A DNA stretch of 64,000 nt from Pseudonocardia bannensis. Its GTDB lineage: Bacteria; Actinomycetota; Actinomycetes; Mycobacteriales; Pseudonocardiaceae. The notes under the pieces are model-generated. The model ran no database searches. It was given only the letters and a program-made list of their open reading frames with translations, and had not been told where the DNA came from. The first letter of the stretch is position 1, and every line of letters begins with the position of its first letter. The stretch covers positions 1-64,000 of the forward strand of contig NZ_JAAXKZ010000003.1 in assembly GCF_012911875.1 (NCBI RefSeq), written 5' to 3'. Below, piece after piece: positions 26,642-35,367 of this stretch. Both the position numbers and the translations under genes were made by a program.

Positions 26642-27696
26642 GCGAGCGGATCATCAGCACCGGCAGGCCGGAGCTGCGCCACGACGTCCGGATCACCGAC
26701 ACGACGCTGCGCGACGGCAGCCACGCGATGGCGCACCAGTTCACCGAACAGCAGGTGCGCGACACCGTGCGGGCGCTGGACCAGGCCGGTGTCGAGGTCA
26801 TCGAGGTGACCCACGGCGACGGCCTCGGCGGCTCGTCGTTCAACTACGGGTTCTCCCACACCGACGAGATGACGCTCATCGCCGCGGCCCGTGAGGAGGC
26901 CCGGCAGGCCAAGATCGCGGTGCTGCTGGTGCCGGGCATCGGCACGGTGGAGGATCTCAAGCGGGCCCGCGACGCCGGCGCGGACATGGTCCGGGTGGCC
27001 ACGCACTGCACCGAGGCCGACGTCTCCCCGCAGCACTTCGCGGCTGCCCGCGAGCTGGGCATGGAGACCGTCGGGTTTCTCATGATGGCCCACCGCACGC
27101 CGCCGGAGAACCTCGCCAAGCAGGCCAGGATCATGGTCGACGCCGGCTGCCAGGCCCCGTACGTCACCGACTCCGCGGGCGCGCTGCTCATGCACGAGGC
27201 CAAGGCCCGGTTCGAGGCGCTGGTCGCCGAGGTCGGCGACGAGGCCTGGGTCGGCTACCACGGCCACCAGAACATGAGCATGGGTGTGGCGAACTCGGTG
27301 CTCGCCTACGAGGCGGGCGTGCGCTACATCGACGGGTCGCTGTGCGCGCTGGGCGCCGGGTCGGGCAACTCGCCGACCGAGGTGCTCGCCGCGGTGTTCG
27401 ACCGGTTGAACATCGACACCGGCCTCGACGTGCTCGGGCTGCTCACCGCGGCCGAGGAGGTCGTCCGGCCGTACCTGCACCGCTGGCCGAAGATGGACCG
27501 CAACGCGATCGTCCAGGGCTGGGCCGGGGTCTACTCGAGCTTCCTGCTGCACGCCGAGCGGGCCGCCGAGCGGTACAAGGTGCCCGCCCACGAGATCCTC
27601 GCCCGCTGCGGCGAACTCGGCCTCGTCGGCGGGCAGGAAGACATGATCATCGATGTCGCGATCCAGCTCGCGGCGGAGCGGGAGCAGGGATCGTGA
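26638..27696 (+). CDS. dmpG: 4-hydroxy-2-oxovalerate aldolase
   Basis: 352 residues. DRE-TIM metallolyase with the signature [19 protein letters not shown] (catalytic Arg/Asp and metal Asp), [13 protein letters not shown], and the metal-binding HGHQN in [16 protein letters not shown]. Cleaves 4-hydroxy-2-oxovalerate to pyruvate and acetaldehyde. The C-terminal DmpG communication domain is present ([20 protein letters not shown]). Overlaps both neighbours (ATGA and GTGA), so the four genes form one tight operon. Confidence 0.96.
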   Translation: MSERIISTGRPELRHDVRITDTTLRDGSHAMAHQFTEQQVRDTVRALDQAGVEVIEVTHGDGLGGSSFNYGFSHTDEMTLIAAAREEARQAKIAVLLVPGIGTVEDLKRARDAGADMVRVATHCTEADVSPQHFAAARELGMETVGFLMMAHRTPPENLAKQARIMVDAGCQAPYVTDSAGALLMHEAKARFEALVAEVGDEAWVGYHGHQNMSMGVANSVLAYEAGVRYIDGSLCALGAGSGNSPTEVLAAVFDRLNIDTGLDVLGLLTAAEEVVRPYLHRWPKMDRNAIVQGWAGVYSSFLLHAERAAERYKVPAHEILARCGELGLVGGQEDMIIDVAIQLAAEREQGS

Positions 27697-29123
27697 GCCG
27701 GCCGTTCTTCGGACACATCATCGACGGCGAGGAGGTCGAGTCGGCCGACGGTGCGCGGTTCGACTCGATCGACCCGTGGACCCGGGAGCCGTGGGCCGAG
27801 GTGGCCCTCGGTGGTGCGGCGGAGGCCGACCGCGCCGTCACCGCGGCGCGCCGCGCCTTCGACGAGGGCCCCTGGCCGCGGATGGGCTTCGCCGAGCGCG
27901 GGGCGCTGATCCACAGGCTGGCCGACCTCATCGAGGCGCACGCCGCCGAGCTCGCCCTGGCCGACTCCCGTGACATGGGCAAGCCGGTGGCCGACGCGAA
28001 GGGCAAGGACGTTCCGCGCACCGCGCAGAACTTCCGGTTCTTCGCCGACCACGCCCGGCTCGCGATGGCCGAGACGCTGCCGATGGACACCGGTCACCAC
28101 GCCTACACCCGCTACGAGCCGGCCGGGGTGGTCGCGGCGATCGCACCGTGGAACTTCCCGCTGATGCTGGAGTCCTGGAAGGTCGCGCCCGCGCTGGCCT
28201 GGGGCAACACCGTCGTGCTCAAGCCGGCCGAGGACAGCCCGGCGAGCGCGACGATCCTGGCCCGGCTCGCGCTCGAGGCCGGCATCCCGCCCGGGGTGTT
28301 CAACGTGCTGCACGGCTACGGCCCCGAGTCCGCCGGCGCGGCACTGACCACCGACCCGCGGGTCGACCGGATCACGTTCACCGGCGAGTCCGGCACCGGT
28401 CGGATCATCACCGGCGAGGCGGCGAAGAACCTCACCCCGGTCAGCCTGGAGCTGGGCGGCAAGGGCGCCAACCTGGTGTTCGCCGACGCCGACCTGGACA
28501 TCGCCGTCGACTGGTCGATCAAGGCGATCTTCACCAACGCCGGGCAGGTCTGTCTGGCGGGCAGCCGGCTCTACGTAGAGCGCACCGTCCTCGAGGAGTT
28601 CCTCGACCGGTTCGTCGCCGCGGCGGAGAAGCTGGTGATCGGTGACCCGCGCGATCCGGCCACCCAGATCGGCCCGCTCGCGTCGCAGACGCACTACGAG
28701 AAGGTGCGCGGCTACGTCGAGAACGCCGCGGGGAAGATGCTCACCGGCGGCCTGGGCGACGGGTGGGTGGTCAAGCCGACGGTGATCGTCGACGCTCCCG
28801 CCGACTCCGCCGTCCAGTGCGAGGAGATCTTCGGCCCGGTCGTCACCGTGACCCCGTTCGACACCGAGGCCGAAGCCGTGGCCGCGGCCAACGACTCGCC
28901 CTACGGGCTCAACGCGATGGTGTTCACCGAGAACCTGTCGCGGGCGCACCGGGTCGCGGCGCAGTTGCGGGCCGGCACGATCTGGACCAACTGCTTCTTC
29001 ATCCGCGACCTGCGGGCGCCGTTCGGCGGGTTCGCCGACTCCGGGTGGGGCCGCGAGGGCGGCAACTTCAGCCGGGAGTTCTTCACCGAGCCCAAGGCCG
29101 TGGTGATGGCCATCGCGACGTGA
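27693..29123 (+). CDS. dmpC: 2-hydroxymuconic-semialdehyde-type aldehyde dehydrogenase
   Basis: 476 residues from GTG 27693. ALDH fold: APWNFPLMLESWKVAPALAW, catalytic Glu in SLELGGKGAN, catalytic Cys in NAGQVCLAGSRLYVE, C-terminal FGGFADSGWGREGG. The position after hydratase, dehydrogenase and aldolase genes, with a GTGA overlap, makes it the semialdehyde dehydrogenase that feeds the oxalocrotonate branch. Specificity is inferred from context; betaine-aldehyde dehydrogenases share these motifs. Confidence 0.85.
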   Translation: MSRPFFGHIIDGEEVESADGARFDSIDPWTREPWAEVALGGAAEADRAVTAARRAFDEGPWPRMGFAERGALIHRLADLIEAHAAELALADSRDMGKPVADAKGKDVPRTAQNFRFFADHARLAMAETLPMDTGHHAYTRYEPAGVVAAIAPWNFPLMLESWKVAPALAWGNTVVLKPAEDSPASATILARLALEAGIPPGVFNVLHGYGPESAGAALTTDPRVDRITFTGESGTGRIITGEAAKNLTPVSLELGGKGANLVFADADLDIAVDWSIKAIFTNAGQVCLAGSRLYVERTVLEEFLDRFVAAAEKLVIGDPRDPATQIGPLASQTHYEKVRGYVENAAGKMLTGGLGDGWVVKPTVIVDAPADSAVQCEEIFGPVVTVTPFDTEAEAVAAANDSPYGLNAMVFTENLSRAHRVAAQLRAGTIWTNCFFIRDLRAPFGGFADSGWGREGGNFSREFFTEPKAVVMAIAT

Positions 29124-29186
29124 GTCGTGCGCGGCCGGTGGTGCCGGCGGTACCACCGGCCGCGACCGGCCCATCGGCGTCCGGGG

Positions 29187-29678
29187 TCAGCGCGGGGCCC
29201 CGGAATTGATGCCGCAGCGCTGCTGGAGCTGCCCCGGCAGCCGCTGGCCGATCTCGATCAGCGCGGGCTCCTGGAGCCGCTGCGTGTACTCCTGGCTGCG
29301 GCCCAGCGAGGCCGGGTCGCCGCCGTTCGCCTCGAGGATCTCGAGCTGCAGGTCCGCGAGGCCGCTCAGCGTCTCGAAGTCGGCCCGCAGGTCCGTCGGC
29401 GCGGCGCCGACGACCTCCTGGTTGGTCCGGCGCACCGTGTCCGCGACGTTGCCGAACTCCTCGGCCGGCGCGCCACCGCTCTGGGCGAGGGTGGCCAGCA
29501 CCTGCCCCGCATCCATGTTGGCCTTCACCGCCACGCAGAACGGGCTGCCCGCATCCGAGGCCGCGGACGTCGCGGCCGTGTCGGCCGACGGGTCGTCACT
29601 CTCGGTGGTCGATCCGCCGCACCCGGTCGCCGAGGCGAGCACGGCGGCGAGCAGTACGGCGCGCAGCTGCAGGCGCAT
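29187..29678 (-). CDS. Putative lipoprotein
   Basis: 163 residues. Short basic N-terminus, hydrophobic core and lipobox-like LASATGC with Cys at position 20, then a Ser/Thr/Asp linker and a helical domain (PFCVAVKANMDAGQVLATLA, DLQLEILEANGGDPASLGRS) ending with a second Cys (QQRCG). Probably an envelope lipoprotein; no family recognised. Convergent with the ALDH operon. Confidence 0.75.
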   Translation of the reverse strand: MRLQLRAVLLAAVLASATGCGGSTTESDDPSADTAATSAASDAGSPFCVAVKANMDAGQVLATLAQSGGAPAEEFGNVADTVRRTNQEVVGAAPTDLRADFETLSGLADLQLEILEANGGDPASLGRSQEYTQRLQEPALIEIGQRLPGQLQQRCGINSGAPR

Positions 29679-29836
29679 CGGCGGATCTCCAGGTCATCGG
29701 GGGAGAGCGGACAGCTGAGGACCCTAGGGCAGCCCCCTGAGAGAGCTCCGCCACAGGTCCGGGAACAACCCGAGGCGCCGGTTCGTCCTATCGGTGAAGT
29801 CTGGGGCCGTGGACGAGACCGGAGGAGAGGACGGAC

Positions 29837-30004
29837 ATGCTGAAGGTGCTGGGAGTCCTGCTCGTCGTGTGGATCGCGTTCTCACTGATCGGCGCGGTCT
29901 TCGAGTTCCTGGCCTGGGCGGTGGTCGTCGGCGGGGTCGTGTTCCTCGGGGCGGCCGCCTACTCCGCGCTGACCAGCAGGTCCGGCCGGCGGGCGATCCG
30001 CTGA
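29837..30004 (+). CDS. Small membrane protein (55 aa)
   Basis: ATG 29837 after GGAGAGG; reads MLKVLGVLLVVWIAFSLIGA and ends SGRRAIR at TGA 30002-30004. Two closely spaced membrane helices and a basic tail, a pattern common to short actinobacterial membrane proteins. It probably forms a unit with the DUF1232 gene 39 bp downstream. Function unknown. Confidence 0.7.
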   Translation: MLKVLGVLLVVWIAFSLIGAVFEFLAWAVVVGGVVFLGAAAYSALTSRSGRRAIR

Positions 30005-30043
30005 GCGGGAACGCGGGCGCCTGCGCCCGGGGTGAGGAGTGAC

Positions 30044-30415
30044 GTGGCAGTGACGTTCAGCCCCCGCCGGCTCGCGGCGTTCCGCGCGCTGTGGCGGGCG
30101 ATCATGCAGAGCCGCCGTCCCGGCGCGCCCGGTCTCGGGGACCGGCTGCGGGCACTGCCCCGGATGCTCGGCGGCGCGGTCAGCGGTCGCTACCCGGAGA
30201 TGACCCGGGGGCGGCTGGCCCTGTTCGTGCTCGCCGTCGCCTACCTCGTCTCGCCGGTCGACATCGTGCCGGAGGCGGTGCTCGCCCTGCTCGGGCTGGC
30301 CGACGACGCCGTCGTCGCGCTCTGGCTCGGTGGCGCGTTCCTGGGCGAGACGCAGCGCTTCCTGGACTGGGAGCGGTCCCGGGCGATGATCGTCGAGCAG
30401 GCGCCACCGCTCTGA
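30044..30415 (+). CDS. DUF1232 (YkvA-like) membrane protein
   Basis: About 123 residues from GTG 30044, chosen because GAGGAG lies just upstream; GTG 30032 and 30050 are alternatives. Core signature YLVSPVDIVPEAVLALLGLADDAVV, flanked by a hydrophobic helix, identifies DUF1232. Basic N-terminus. Envelope-associated protein of unknown role. Confidence 0.8.
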   Translation: MAVTFSPRRLAAFRALWRAIMQSRRPGAPGLGDRLRALPRMLGGAVSGRYPEMTRGRLALFVLAVAYLVSPVDIVPEAVLALLGLADDAVVALWLGGAFLGETQRFLDWERSRAMIVEQAPPL

Positions 30416-30444
30416 CCCGGTTCTCCCTGCGGCGAACGCGTCGG

Positions 30445-30480
30445 TTGGCGGCTGCGGCCTCGCTGCCTAGCGTGGCCGCA
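30445..30480 (+). promoter_or_regulatory. Leaderless promoter of the tautomerase gene
   Basis: TTGGCG (30445-30450), 17-bp spacer, TAGCGT (30468-30473), then six bases to the ATG at 30480. This spacing places transcription start at or next to the initiation codon; no ribosome site is present, consistent with a leaderless mRNA. Confidence 0.6.
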
Positions 30481-30920
30481 TGCCCATCGTCACCGTCCAC
30501 CTCGTCGAGGGTCAGCACACCCTGGCACAGCACGAGCGGTTGCTGACCGAGCTCAGTGCCCGCTACGCACAGGTGCTCGACTCCCCGATCGAGCGGGTGC
30601 GGGCGCTGATCACGTTGCACGGGCCGCAGGAGTGGGCCACCGCGGGCGTGCCGGCGGCCGCCACGCCGGCCCCGGCGCCGTACTTCACCGCGTTGGTGCT
30701 GGAGGGCCGGCCGGTGGAGCAGCGGCAGCGGCTACTGGCGGAGTTCACCGACATCATCGTCGAGGTGCTGGGCGTCGAGCGGGGTGCCGTGCGGGGGCGG
30801 ATCATCCGGATCGACCCGGAGGACTGGGGGATCGGCGGGGTGCCGGCCGGCGCGGCCCGACGGGCGGAGATCGAGGCCCGCGCGGGTCGTTCTGCGGGGG
30901 AGTCTCGCGTGCCATCATGA
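30480..30920 (+). CDS. Two-domain tautomerase (4-oxalocrotonate tautomerase superfamily)
   Basis: 146 residues. The first domain starts MPIVTVHLVEGQHTLAQHER with the catalytic Pro2; the second begins near residue 67 (YFTALVLEGRPVEQRQRLLA) and ends RIIRIDPEDWGIGGVP. A fused pair of beta-alpha-beta units; the second unit cannot have an N-terminal proline, so only one active site per chain is expected. Likely isomerises unsaturated 2-oxoacids. Its promoter is leaderless. Confidence 0.8.
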   Translation: MPIVTVHLVEGQHTLAQHERLLTELSARYAQVLDSPIERVRALITLHGPQEWATAGVPAAATPAPAPYFTALVLEGRPVEQRQRLLAEFTDIIVEVLGVERGAVRGRIIRIDPEDWGIGGVPAGAARRAEIEARAGRSAGESRVPS

Positions 30921-30938
30921 GGGGACCGGACCCGGGGG

Positions 30939-33260
30939 GTGGGGATGGTGCCCGACGCGGTCGCTCCGCGCTCGTCGTCCCCCCTCGAGGTGCGCGTGGG
31001 CCGACAGCGCTGGGTGGTGGCCCCCGGAGAGTCGGTCACGATCGGTCGCGACGCCGCGGACGGTGTGCAGATCGCGGACGAGCAGGTCTCCTGCCGGCAC
31101 GCCGTCGTCGAGCCCACCGCCGCAGGGTGGCTGCTCGTCGACCACAGCCGCGGTGGGTTGTTCCTGGACGGGCGGCGGATGCAGCGGGTGCTCGTCACCG
31201 GGCCCACTGCCGTCTGCCTGGGCGATCCGGTGGAGGGTGTCCAGGTGTCGATGGCGCCGGTCCGGTTCCCGGGAACGGCCTCGCCGTCCCCGGCGGCGCC
31301 TCCGACCCACGCCCGCATGTCGGGGGTGCACCACCTCCCCGCGGCCCGCACGACGATCGGACGGCTGGCCGACAACGACGTCGTCGTCGACGACCTGCTC
31401 GTCTCCCGCCGGCACGCCCTCCTGTACCGCGGCGCCGCGGGTTGGCGGGTCCGGGACCTGGGCAGCGCCAACGGCACCTACGTCGGCGGGCGGGCCGTCA
31501 CCGACGCCGCGATCGCCGACGGCGACCTGATCGGTATCGGGCACGCGCTGTTCCAGCTCACCGGCGATCGGCTCGTGGAGTACGTCGACAGCGGCGAGGT
31601 CGACATCGTGGCCCGCGACCTGGTCGTGACCCGCGGGGGCCGGCGGCTGCTCGACGCCGTCGGATTCCACCTGCCGGGCGGCTGGCTGCTGGCGGTGCTC
31701 GGCCCGAGCGGCTCGGGCAAGTCGACGCTGCTCGGCGCGCTGAGCGGGACCCGGCCGGCCGACTCGGGCGAGGTCCGCTACGGCGGGCGAGACCTCTGTG
31801 CCGACTACGACGAGCTGCGGCAGCGGATCGGGCTGGTGCCGCAGGACGACATCCTGCATCCGCAGCTGAGGGTGCGCCGCGCGCTGTCGCACGCGGCCCG
31901 GTTGCGTTTCCCCGCGGACGTCCCGGCCGCCGACCGGGATCGGCGCATCGAGGAGGTCCTCGCCGAGATCGGGCTGACCGAGCAGGCCCACCAGCGCATC
32001 GACAGCCTGTCGGGAGGCCAGCGCAAGCGGACGAGCGTGGCCCTCGAGCTGCTGACCCGGCCGTCGCTGCTGTTCCTCGACGAACCGACCTCCGGCCTCG
32101 ACCCCGGCCTGGACAAGCAGGTGATGCAGAACCTGCGGGCACTCGCCGACGGCGGACGGACCGTCGTGGTCGTCACGCACAGCATCGCCAACCTCGACGT
32201 GTGCCACCGGTTGCTGGTCCTCGCCTCCGGCGGGCGGGTGGCCTACGACGGGCCCCCGGACGGCGCGCTGGGGTACTTCCAGGTGACCGACCTCGCCGAC
32301 GTGTTCCTGCTCTTCGACCGCGAGGAGTCGGTCGACTGGACCGCCCGCTTCCGGAGATCGGAATTCCATCGGCGCGACCACCGCCGCGCCCCGCTGCGAG
32401 CGGTGCGGCCCGGGCCGGCGCGGTCGCCACCGAGGACCGGTTCGGCACTGACCCAGTACCGCGTCCTGTGCCGGCGGACGCTGGACGTCATGGTCGCGGA
32501 CCGGGCGTACCTGGTCTTCCTCGCGCTCCTGCCGGTGCTGCTCAGCGGTCTGGCCCGTGCGGTGCCGAGCCCGACGGGGCTCTCCGCCCAGTCGGGCAGC
32601 CCCAAGCCGGGCCAGTTGCTGCTCGTGCTGGTCGTCGGCGGGGCGCTGATGGGGACGGCCAGCTCGATCCGGGAGCTGGTCAAGGAGCGGGCGATCTACC
32701 AGCGGGAGCGGGCGATCGGGCTGTCCGGTATCGCGTACCTCGGTGCGAAGCTCACCGTGCTGGGGCTCCTCACCGCCGTCCAGGCGGCCGTGTTCGCAGC
32801 GCTGGCCATGCTGGGCAGGCCGGGTCCCGACGACCCGGTGCTCCTCGCGTCGGGGAAACTGGAGGTCGCGGCGGCGGTGATCGCGGTGACCTGCTCGTCC
32901 ATGGTGCTCGGGCTGGTCATCTCCGCCGCGATCAGCAACGCGGACCGGGGGATGCCGCTGCTCGTGCTGGTGGTCATGCTGCAGCTGGTCGTGTCGGGCG
33001 GGCTCTTTCCGCTCGAGGGCCGAGCAGGACTGGAGCAGCTGGCCTGGGCGGTGCCGGCCCGCTGGGCGTACGGGATGGGCACGGTCACCATCGGCCAGGT
33101 CCGGCTGCCGCCTTCCGACACCGACCCGTTGCTGCGGCACGAGCCGGTGACCCTGGTCGCGGATGCACTGGTGCTCGGCGGCCTGACACTCCTGCTGGTC
33201 CTGCTCGTCGGTCTGCTGCTGCGCCGCTTCGATCCGCCCCGGCGCCGCGCGGCCCGCTGA
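30939..33260 (+). CDS. FHA-domain ABC transporter (Rv1747-like fused ATPase/permease)
   Basis: 773 residues. FHA domain 1 (VTIGRDAADGVQ, SCRHAVVEP), FHA domain 2 (TTIGRLADNDVVVDDLLVSR, GSANGTYVGG), ABC ATPase (Walker A LGPSGSGKSTLLGAL, signature SLSGGQRKRTSVALELL, Walker B LLFLDEPTSGLDP, H-loop VVTHS), then an ABC2-type permease with six helices. Same order as mycobacterial Rv1747, an exporter whose FHA domains bind phosphothreonines placed by PknF. The Ser/Thr kinase gene converging on it is the likely controller. GTG 30939 or ATG 30945 may be the start. Confidence 0.92.
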   Translation: MGMVPDAVAPRSSSPLEVRVGRQRWVVAPGESVTIGRDAADGVQIADEQVSCRHAVVEPTAAGWLLVDHSRGGLFLDGRRMQRVLVTGPTAVCLGDPVEGVQVSMAPVRFPGTASPSPAAPPTHARMSGVHHLPAARTTIGRLADNDVVVDDLLVSRRHALLYRGAAGWRVRDLGSANGTYVGGRAVTDAAIADGDLIGIGHALFQLTGDRLVEYVDSGEVDIVARDLVVTRGGRRLLDAVGFHLPGGWLLAVLGPSGSGKSTLLGALSGTRPADSGEVRYGGRDLCADYDELRQRIGLVPQDDILHPQLRVRRALSHAARLRFPADVPAADRDRRIEEVLAEIGLTEQAHQRIDSLSGGQRKRTSVALELLTRPSLLFLDEPTSGLDPGLDKQVMQNLRALADGGRTVVVVTHSIANLDVCHRLLVLASGGRVAYDGPPDGALGYFQVTDLADVFLLFDREESVDWTARFRRSEFHRRDHRRAPLRAVRPGPARSPPRTGSALTQYRVLCRRTLDVMVADRAYLVFLALLPVLLSGLARAVPSPTGLSAQSGSPKPGQLLLVLVVGGALMGTASSIRELVKERAIYQRERAIGLSGIAYLGAKLTVLGLLTAVQAAVFAALAMLGRPGPDDPVLLASGKLEVAAAVIAVTCSSMVLGLVISAAISNADRGMPLLVLVVMLQLVVSGGLFPLEGRAGLEQLAWAVPARWAYGMGTVTIGQVRLPPSDTDPLLRHEPVTLVADALVLGGLTLLLVLLVGLLLRRFDPPRRRAAR

Positions 33261-33333
33261 GCCCGGGTGTGGCGGTGAGGGGTGACCGGCGACGACCCCG
33301 CCCGGGAACCCGGACCCTCCGGCCCGCCGCCGA

Positions 33334-35178
33334 TCACGTGGTCGGCGGCGCCGCCCTGCCGGGGCCCGCCGGCTGCCGCGATCCGTCAGGCGCGGGGGAC
33401 GGCCGCCCCGGCCCGGCGCCCTGCGACGTGGTCTGCCGAGGAGCCCCGGCGGCGGTCGACGGGGGCGAAGGGGACTGCGGGTACATCCCCAGCACGTCGG
33501 CCGTCGCGGCCGGGCCGGGCGCGTGGTCCTGCTCGCCGGCGGTGGCCCTGGGCCGGGCGAGGACCTCGTTCGTGACCGGCCGGACGATCAGGAACTCCTG
33601 GACCGCGGCCGCAGCGGGCGCGACGACCGTGACCGCGCGGTCCGAGAACCCCGGCCACGTGGAACCCGTGTAGCGCGCCGACGGCCGTGGTGCCGGAGGA
33701 CTCAGGGGGTTGCCGCAGGTGCATCGCACCCGCGGCATTCCGCGGTCGTCGATCAGCACGGCCGTGCCGGCCTGCAGCACCGACTGGGACTGCGTCGCGC
33801 GGCCGTCGGCGAATCCGTGGTTGGTGACGGCCGTGTCGGTGCGCAGGGCCACGGGGGTGAGGGTCCCGAGGAACTGCGGGATCCGAGAGGGCCCGATACC
33901 CGGCACCGCGGCCCACGCCGCGGCCCGGTCCGGATGCCGCTGCAGGAACATCGCCATGGCCGCGGTATCACAGGTGCTGGTCTGCGCACCGCTGTACAGA
34001 CCTGCGGTGTCGCCGGTGACGGTCCCGCCCGGCGGTGTCGCCGGCGGGGACCGGGGCGCGCCGGTGCCGGTCGGACCGAAGGGGTTCTCCCCCGCGGCCT
34101 CGGCGGGTTCGGCGGTGACCGATGTCGCGCCGGCCGGGGCGGAGTGCAGGAGCAACGCGCCCATGGTGAGGCCGGTCCCGGCGAGGACGAGCAGCACGAT
34201 GGCGAGCAGCGCCGGGCCCAGCCGGGCCCGGCGCCGCGACCCCGACGGTGCGACGGGCCGGGGCGGCTGCGCGGTGGCCGCGGCGGCCGCGGCGGCGAGC
34301 GCCCGGGAGACCATCGTCGGAGGGGCCTCGGTGGCCGCGGCCACCGCCCCGGGCAGCAGCGCGGTGCGGGCGGCCGCGGCCATCGCCCCCGCGCTGGGGT
34401 AGCGGGCCGCGGGATCCTTGGCCATGCCGCGCGCGACGACGGCGTCGAGGCTCTCCGGTAGGCCCGCGACCAGGGCGGACGGCCGTGGTGGGGCCAGGTT
34501 GAGGTGGGCGTGGATCATGGCCGGCAGCTCGTCGCCGTGGAACGGGGGGCTCCCGGTCAGCGCCTCGTGCAGCAGGCACGCCAGCGAGTACACGTCGACC
34601 CGGTGGTCGGACCGCGCGCCGAGGAGCCGCTCGGGCGCGAGGTAGTCCAGCGAGCCGATCATCGTGCCGGTGGCGGTCAGCGAGCCCCTGCCGTGGCCCA
34701 CCGCGCCGGCGACGCCGAAGTCGACGAGGTAGCAGGGCCCGCTCGCCGCGTCACCGTCGAGCAGGACGTTGGACGGCTTGACGTCGCGATGGACCAGTCC
34801 CGCCGCGTGCGCGGCGTCCAACGCGGCCGCCACCTGGGAGACGACCTCGACCGCACGCTCCGGCGGGAGCGGCCCGCTCGCCGCCAGGACGGCGGCCAGG
34901 TCGGCGCCCTCGACGACTCGCATGTCCAGGTAGAGCCGTCCGTCGATCTCACCGAAGTCGTGGATCGGGATGACGTGGGCCTCGGTGAGCCGCGCCGTGA
35001 GCCGGCATTCCCGGAGGAACCGGGCCCGGAACCGGTCGTCGGTGACGAGTTCGGGCCGGAGCCGCTTCAGGGCGACGGTGCGCCGGTGGACCGTGTCGAC
35101 GGCCCGGTACACCTCGCCCATGCCACCCCGGCCGATCAGCTCCTGCAGCTGGTACGGGCCGAAGACCTCTGGCGCCAT
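33334..35178 (-). CDS. Transmembrane Ser/Thr protein kinase with DUF6777-like sensor domain
   Basis: 614 residues from ATG 35178 (GGAGGGG upstream). Hanks-type kinase: IGRGGMGEVY, Lys38 in VALKRLRP, HRDVKPSN with Asp132, DFG at 153-155, APERL. One membrane helix (GPALLAIVLLVLAGTGLTMG), then an extracellular part with GLYSGAQTSTCDTAAMAMFL and GMPRVRCTCGNPLSPPA, matching the DUF6777 domain found behind streptomycete kinases. Pro-rich C-terminal tail. Convergent with the FHA-ABC transporter, its probable substrate. Confidence 0.92.
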   Translation of the reverse strand: MAPEVFGPYQLQELIGRGGMGEVYRAVDTVHRRTVALKRLRPELVTDDRFRARFLRECRLTARLTEAHVIPIHDFGEIDGRLYLDMRVVEGADLAAVLAASGPLPPERAVEVVSQVAAALDAAHAAGLVHRDVKPSNVLLDGDAASGPCYLVDFGVAGAVGHGRGSLTATGTMIGSLDYLAPERLLGARSDHRVDVYSLACLLHEALTGSPPFHGDELPAMIHAHLNLAPPRPSALVAGLPESLDAVVARGMAKDPAARYPSAGAMAAAARTALLPGAVAAATEAPPTMVSRALAAAAAAATAQPPRPVAPSGSRRRARLGPALLAIVLLVLAGTGLTMGALLLHSAPAGATSVTAEPAEAAGENPFGPTGTGAPRSPPATPPGGTVTGDTAGLYSGAQTSTCDTAAMAMFLQRHPDRAAAWAAVPGIGPSRIPQFLGTLTPVALRTDTAVTNHGFADGRATQSQSVLQAGTAVLIDDRGMPRVRCTCGNPLSPPAPRPSARYTGSTWPGFSDRAVTVVAPAAAAVQEFLIVRPVTNEVLARPRATAGEQDHAPGPAATADVLGMYPQSPSPPSTAAGAPRQTTSQGAGPGRPSPAPDGSRQPAGPGRAAPPTT

Positions 35179-35367
35179 GTAGTTGCCCCTCCAGACGGGA
35201 CCGGCGCTCAGGGCGCCGACCAGTCGTGGACGGGGCAAGTCTGGTGCAGCCTTTCCGGTGGTGTCCAGGCTCGTGGCGAGGGCCGCGGGGCGGGTCGCCC
35301 CGCGGCCGATCCGCAGGCGTCCGGTCGGCCGAGGGTGCCGGCCGCGGAGTGGGCGAGCCCGCGCCCG

